Assembly (NCBI RefSeq): GCF_014297465.1
Contig: NZ_JACORT010000015.1
Location: 1-64,000, forward strand
Source of the DNA: Ramlibacter cellulosilyticus
Lineage (GTDB): Bacteria > Pseudomonadota > Gammaproteobacteria > Burkholderiales > Burkholderiaceae_C
DNA: 64,000 bases
Direction of reading: 5' to 3'
Shown here: piece by piece, positions 61,636 through 64,000 of the stretch
Layout of the letters: the number at the start of each line of letters is the position of its first letter
Position numbering within the stretch: position 1 is the stretch's first letter
Position numbers and translations under genes: made by a program
Notes under the pieces: model-generated
What the model saw: only the letters and a program-made list of their open reading frames with translations
What the model was told of the DNA's origin: nothing
Database searches by the model: none

Positions 61636-61730
61636 CTCGCTCCGGGGTGCGAGCGGCATCGTGCCGCCTCGCTGAGATGGCATCCACCAAACCCGTGAAC
61701 TTGAACCGGTTCGTACCGGCGTAAGGAGAG
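61636..61730 (+). ncRNA. TPP (THI-box) riboswitch
   Basis: Contains the conserved TPP aptamer parts: TCCGGGGTGC (61641-61650), the pyrimidine-sensing CTGAGATG, then ACCCGTGAACTTGA and GGTTCGTACCGGCGTAAGGA. Between the first two lies an extended hairpin, GCGAGCGGCATCGTGCCGC. Binding of thiamine pyrophosphate reduces expression. Here the 3' strand also contains an AAGGAG Shine-Dalgarno (61723-61728), so control is probably at translation initiation. Confidence 0.95.
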
Positions 61731-61734
61731 CCGC

Positions 61735-61785
61735 ATGCAGTCCCTCCCCTCCCCCTTCCCTCCTTGCGAGGACCCGCCGCGATGA
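61735..61785 (+). CDS. 16-codon leader ORF after the riboswitch
   Basis: ATG at 61735 lies six bases after the AAGGAG that is part of the riboswitch 3' end. The encoded peptide is MQSLPSPFPPCEDPPR, and its TGA overlaps the thiO ATG (ATGA at 61782-61785). The proline pairs could slow ribosomes. It fits a translationally coupled leader: the riboswitch gates its translation, and thiO is reached by termination-reinitiation. Coding character cannot be judged at this length. Confidence 0.5.
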   Translation: MQSLPSPFPPCEDPPR

Positions 61786-62828
61786 ACATCGGGATCGCCG
61801 GCGCCGGCCTGCTCGGTCGCCTCCTCGCCTTCCAGCTCGCGCGCGCCGGGCACCGGGTGCACGCGTTCGACCCCGCCGCCCATGCCGAGGCGCGGGGCGC
61901 CGCCGGCTGGACGGCCGCGGGCATGCTGAGCCCCGTGGCGGAACTCGAGTGCGCGGACGAGAACGTGTTCGCGCTGGGGCTGCGAAGCATGGAGCTGTGG
62001 CCGGAGGTGCTGGCGCAGTTGGAAGTGCCGGTGGAGTGTTCGTTCGATGGGAGCTTGTTGCTGGCGCATCGGGGGGATGAGGGGGCGGCGCGAAGGGTGG
62101 TGGAGTTGCTGGAAGCCAAGATCGGTGAGGTTCACCTTCGTTCACCTGCCGCGGCTGCGCCGCGCCACCCTACACCGGTGGACAGAATCGAACTCAGGGA
62201 ACTCGAGCCGGCGGTGAGCGGGCCCGCGCACGCGTGGCTGTTGCCCGGTGAAGGGCGCATCCACACCATGCAGGCCATGCAGGCGCTCGCGGCCAGTGCG
62301 CACGGCGTGCAGTGGCATTGGGGCACGACGGTGGAATCGGCGGACGCCGGGGTGCTGCGCGCCGGCGGGACGGAGCATCGCTTCGACTGGGTGTTCGACG
62401 TGCGCGGCACGGGCGCGCGGCCACAGCTGCCGGTGCGCGGCGTGCGCGGCGAGATCTTCTGGCTGCAGGCACCGGGCGTGACGCTGCGCCGGCCGCTGCG
62501 CCTGCTGCACCCGCGCTACCGCGTGTACCTCGTGCCGCGCGCGCCCGACCTCGTCGTGGTCGGCGCGAGCGAGATCGAGAGCGAGGACCGCTCGCCCGTC
62601 TCGCTGCGCAGCACGGTGGAACTGCTCGCGGCCGCGCACAGCGTGGTGCCCGAGCTCGCCGAAGCGCGCGTCGTGCACAGCGAGAGCAACCTGCGTCCCG
62701 CGCTGCCGGACAACCTGCCACGGCTGTCCACGCAGGACGGGCTGACGCGCATCAACGGCCTCTTCCGCCACGGCTGGCTCATCGCGCCGGCGCTCGTGGA
62801 ACAGGCGCTGCAGGAGATGAGGACATGA
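61782..62828 (+). CDS. thiO: Glycine oxidase ThiO-like FAD protein
   Basis: 348 residues. The FAD-binding GIAGAGLLGRLLAFQLARAG (4-23) starts the D-amino-acid-oxidase-type fold; the C-terminal NLRPALPDNLPRLS segment matches ThiO. It oxidises glycine to iminoglycine for thiazole synthesis (ThiG partner). It is followed by overlapping thiS and thiG. Residues about 115-131 (EVHLRSPAAAAPRHPTP) are encoded by a palindromic repeat and look like an insertion relative to the fold. They lie in a loop, so activity may be kept. Confidence 0.88.
   Translation: MNIGIAGAGLLGRLLAFQLARAGHRVHAFDPAAHAEARGAAGWTAAGMLSPVAELECADENVFALGLRSMELWPEVLAQLEVPVECSFDGSLLLAHRGDEGAARRVVELLEAKIGEVHLRSPAAAAPRHPTPVDRIELRELEPAVSGPAHAWLLPGEGRIHTMQAMQALAASAHGVQWHWGTTVESADAGVLRAGGTEHRFDWVFDVRGTGARPQLPVRGVRGEIFWLQAPGVTLRRPLRLLHPRYRVYLVPRAPDLVVVGASEIESEDRSPVSLRSTVELLAAAHSVVPELAEARVVHSESNLRPALPDNLPRLSTQDGLTRINGLFRHGWLIAPALVEQALQEMRT
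62124..62174 (+). repeat. REP half-element embedded in the thiO reading frame
   Basis: The sequence GGTGAGGTTCACCTTCGTTC through CGCGCCACCCTACACCGG aligns with the right arm of the cydB-downstream palindrome (14958-15010), including the CCGCGGCT-CGCCGCGCCACCCTACA part almost identically. It is in frame and has no stop codon. Confidence 0.8.
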
Positions 62829-63031
62829 GCTTCGAGATCACGGTCAACGGCGAGCCGCGCACCGTGGAGGACACCGCGACGCTGGCCGACCTGGTCAGCG
62901 CGCTCGGCCAGCCGCCGCAGGCGCTGGCCACCGCCGTCAACGGCGAGTTCGTGCCCCGCGGCGCGCGCGAAGGCGTGCAGCTGCGCGCGGGCGACGCCGT
63001 CTTCACGTTCCAGCCCATCACGGGAGGTTGA
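62825..63031 (+). CDS. thiS: Sulfur carrier protein ThiS
   Basis: 68 residues with ubiquitin-like fold and C-terminal Gly-Gly (PITGG) that is adenylated and thiocarboxylated for thiazole synthesis. Start ATG overlaps the thiO TGA (ATGA). The length is normal. Confidence 0.93.
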   Translation: MSFEITVNGEPRTVEDTATLADLVSALGQPPQALATAVNGEFVPRGAREGVQLRAGDAVFTFQPITGG

Positions 63032-63033
63032 GC

Positions 63034-63810
63034 ATGGGCCTTCGCATCGCCGACACCGAACTCACGAGCCGCTTCTTCCTCGGCACCGCCGGCTATCCCT
63101 CGCCGCAGGTGCTGCAGGAGGCGATCGCCGCTTCCGGCACGCAGGTCGTCACCGTGGGCCTGAAGCGGCAGCTCGCCGCGGGCGGCGCGCCGGGCGACTT
63201 CTACGGGATGATCCGCGCGAGCGGCGCCCGCCTGCTGCCCAACACCGCCGGCTGCCGCACCGCGCGCGAGGCGGTCACGCTGGCGCACATGGCGCGCGAA
63301 CTGTTCGACACGCGCTGGCTGAAGCTGGAAGTCGTCGGCGACGACTACACGCTGCAACCCGATCCCTTCGAGCTGGTGGAAGCGGCGCGCACGCTGGTGC
63401 AGGACGGCTTCGAAGTCTTTCCCTACTGCACCGACGACCTGGTGACCTGCCAGCGCCTGCTGGACGCCGGCTGCCGCATCCTCATGCCCTGGGGCGCGCC
63501 GATCGGCTCCGGCCAGGGCCTGCTCAATCCGACGGCCCTGCGCACCTTGCGTGCGCGCCTGCCGGACGCCGTCCTCGTGGTCGACGCCGGCATCGGCTCG
63601 CCGCAGCACGCGGTGCACGCGATGGAGCTGGGCTTCGATGCGGTGCTCGTGAACTCCGCCGTCTCGCAGTCGCACGACCCCGTGAAGATGGCGCGCGCGT
63701 TCCGGCTGGCCGTGGAGTCCGGCCGGCTCGCGTACGAGGCAGGCATCATGGCGCGCCAGGACATGGCGGTGCCGAGCACGCCGGTCACGGGCCAGCCTTT
63801 CGTCCTCTGA
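63034..63810 (+). CDS. thiG: Thiazole synthase ThiG
   Basis: 258 residues of a TIM-barrel, with the Schiff-base lysine in RWLKLEVVGDD and substrate loops LLPNTAGCRTA and GIGSPQHAVHAMELG. It forms the thiazole from DXP, iminoglycine and ThiS thiocarboxylate. The ATG at 63034 has GGGAGG six bases upstream; a TTG two codons earlier is less likely. It is followed 4 nt later by an exonuclease gene. Confidence 0.94.
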   Translation: MGLRIADTELTSRFFLGTAGYPSPQVLQEAIAASGTQVVTVGLKRQLAAGGAPGDFYGMIRASGARLLPNTAGCRTAREAVTLAHMARELFDTRWLKLEVVGDDYTLQPDPFELVEAARTLVQDGFEVFPYCTDDLVTCQRLLDAGCRILMPWGAPIGSGQGLLNPTALRTLRARLPDAVLVVDAGIGSPQHAVHAMELGFDAVLVNSAVSQSHDPVKMARAFRLAVESGRLAYEAGIMARQDMAVPSTPVTGQPFVL

Positions 63811-63814
63811 TCCC

Positions 63815-64000
63815 ATGCGCATCGCCACCTTCAACGTCAACGGCGTGAAGGGGCGCCTGCCGCGCCTGCTGGAGTGGCTGGAAGAAACGCGGCCGGACGT
63901 CGTGTGCCTGCAGGAGATCAAGACCGGCGACCCGACCGCGCCCGCGAAGGCCCTGGAGGAGGCGGGCTACCGTGGCGTGTGGCATCCGCAGCGCGCGCAC
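63815..64000 (+). CDS. xth: Exodeoxyribonuclease III (5' part only)
   Basis: The first 62 residues begin MRIATFNVNGVKGRLPRLLE and contain VVCLQEIKT, the conserved start of the exonuclease III/AP endonuclease fold (Asn in NVNG and Glu in LQEIKT as metal ligands). The gene runs off the right edge. It starts four bases after the thiG stop. Function: apurinic-site repair and 3' end cleaning. Confidence 0.93.
   Translation, partial: MRIATFNVNGVKGRLPRLLEWLEETRPDVVCLQEIKTGDPTAPAKALEEAGYRGVWHPQRAH

Overview
The window looks like chromosome of a high-GC betaproteobacterium, most likely Burkholderiales, family Comamonadaceae (Ramlibacter/Variovorax-like). The reasons are the very GC-rich coding sequence, a Bug-type solute receptor, the gene families and their order, and small GTAGGGTGG / GTAGGCTGGG palindromes between genes. 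This placement is inference; no rRNA or tRNA gene is present to confirm it.

Layout. 1-130: tail of an IS30-type transposase. 164-11290 (minus): a leucine/isovalerate-type catabolic operon (both subunits of a biotin-dependent methylcrotonyl-CoA-type carboxylase, acyl-CoA dehydrogenase, methylglutaconyl-CoA hydratase-like protein, HMG-CoA lyase). A VapBC toxin-antitoxin pair sits inside it and small accessory genes lie at its 3' end. A divergent AraC regulator flanks it. 12455-14865: cytochrome bd-type quinol oxidase (cydAB), followed by a partial duplication of its 3' end that carries a palindromic repeat. 15158-17803: cupin, LysR and MFS genes. 17816-22924: chemoreceptor, USP-hemerythrin fusion and a large LuxR-type (LAL) regulator. 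22998-31686 (plus): a tightly packed catabolic run of uncertain substrate (TauD-like dioxygenase, beta-keto acid cleavage enzyme, hydrolase, quinone oxidoreductase, MFS, acyl-CoA ligase, YeiH, Bug receptor). 31699-34874: small uncharacterised genes and a dienelactone hydrolase. 35099-41562 (minus): an RND/YCF48/DUF1329/DUF1302 envelope cassette ending in a clear terminator. 43298-45922: cobalt-type nitrile hydratase alpha and beta, a Crp/Fnr regulator and the nitrile hydratase activator. 47575-58283 (minus): three histidine kinases in one transcript, the first a 2399-residue poly-HAMP hybrid kinase with 14 near-identical 92-residue repeats. 59252-61589: tannase/feruloyl esterase lipoprotein and MarR. 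61625-63810: promoter element, TPP riboswitch, 16-codon leader ORF and thiO-thiS-thiG. 63815-64000: start of an exodeoxyribonuclease III gene.

The most unusual items are: the poly-HAMP kinase array; a palindromic repeat that has become part of the thiO reading frame; the copied cydB tail; the riboswitch-linked leader ORF whose stop overlaps the thiO start; the VapBC pair built into a catabolic operon; and the His-Asp tail on nitrile hydratase alpha. No CRISPR array, prophage or complete insertion sequence was seen.
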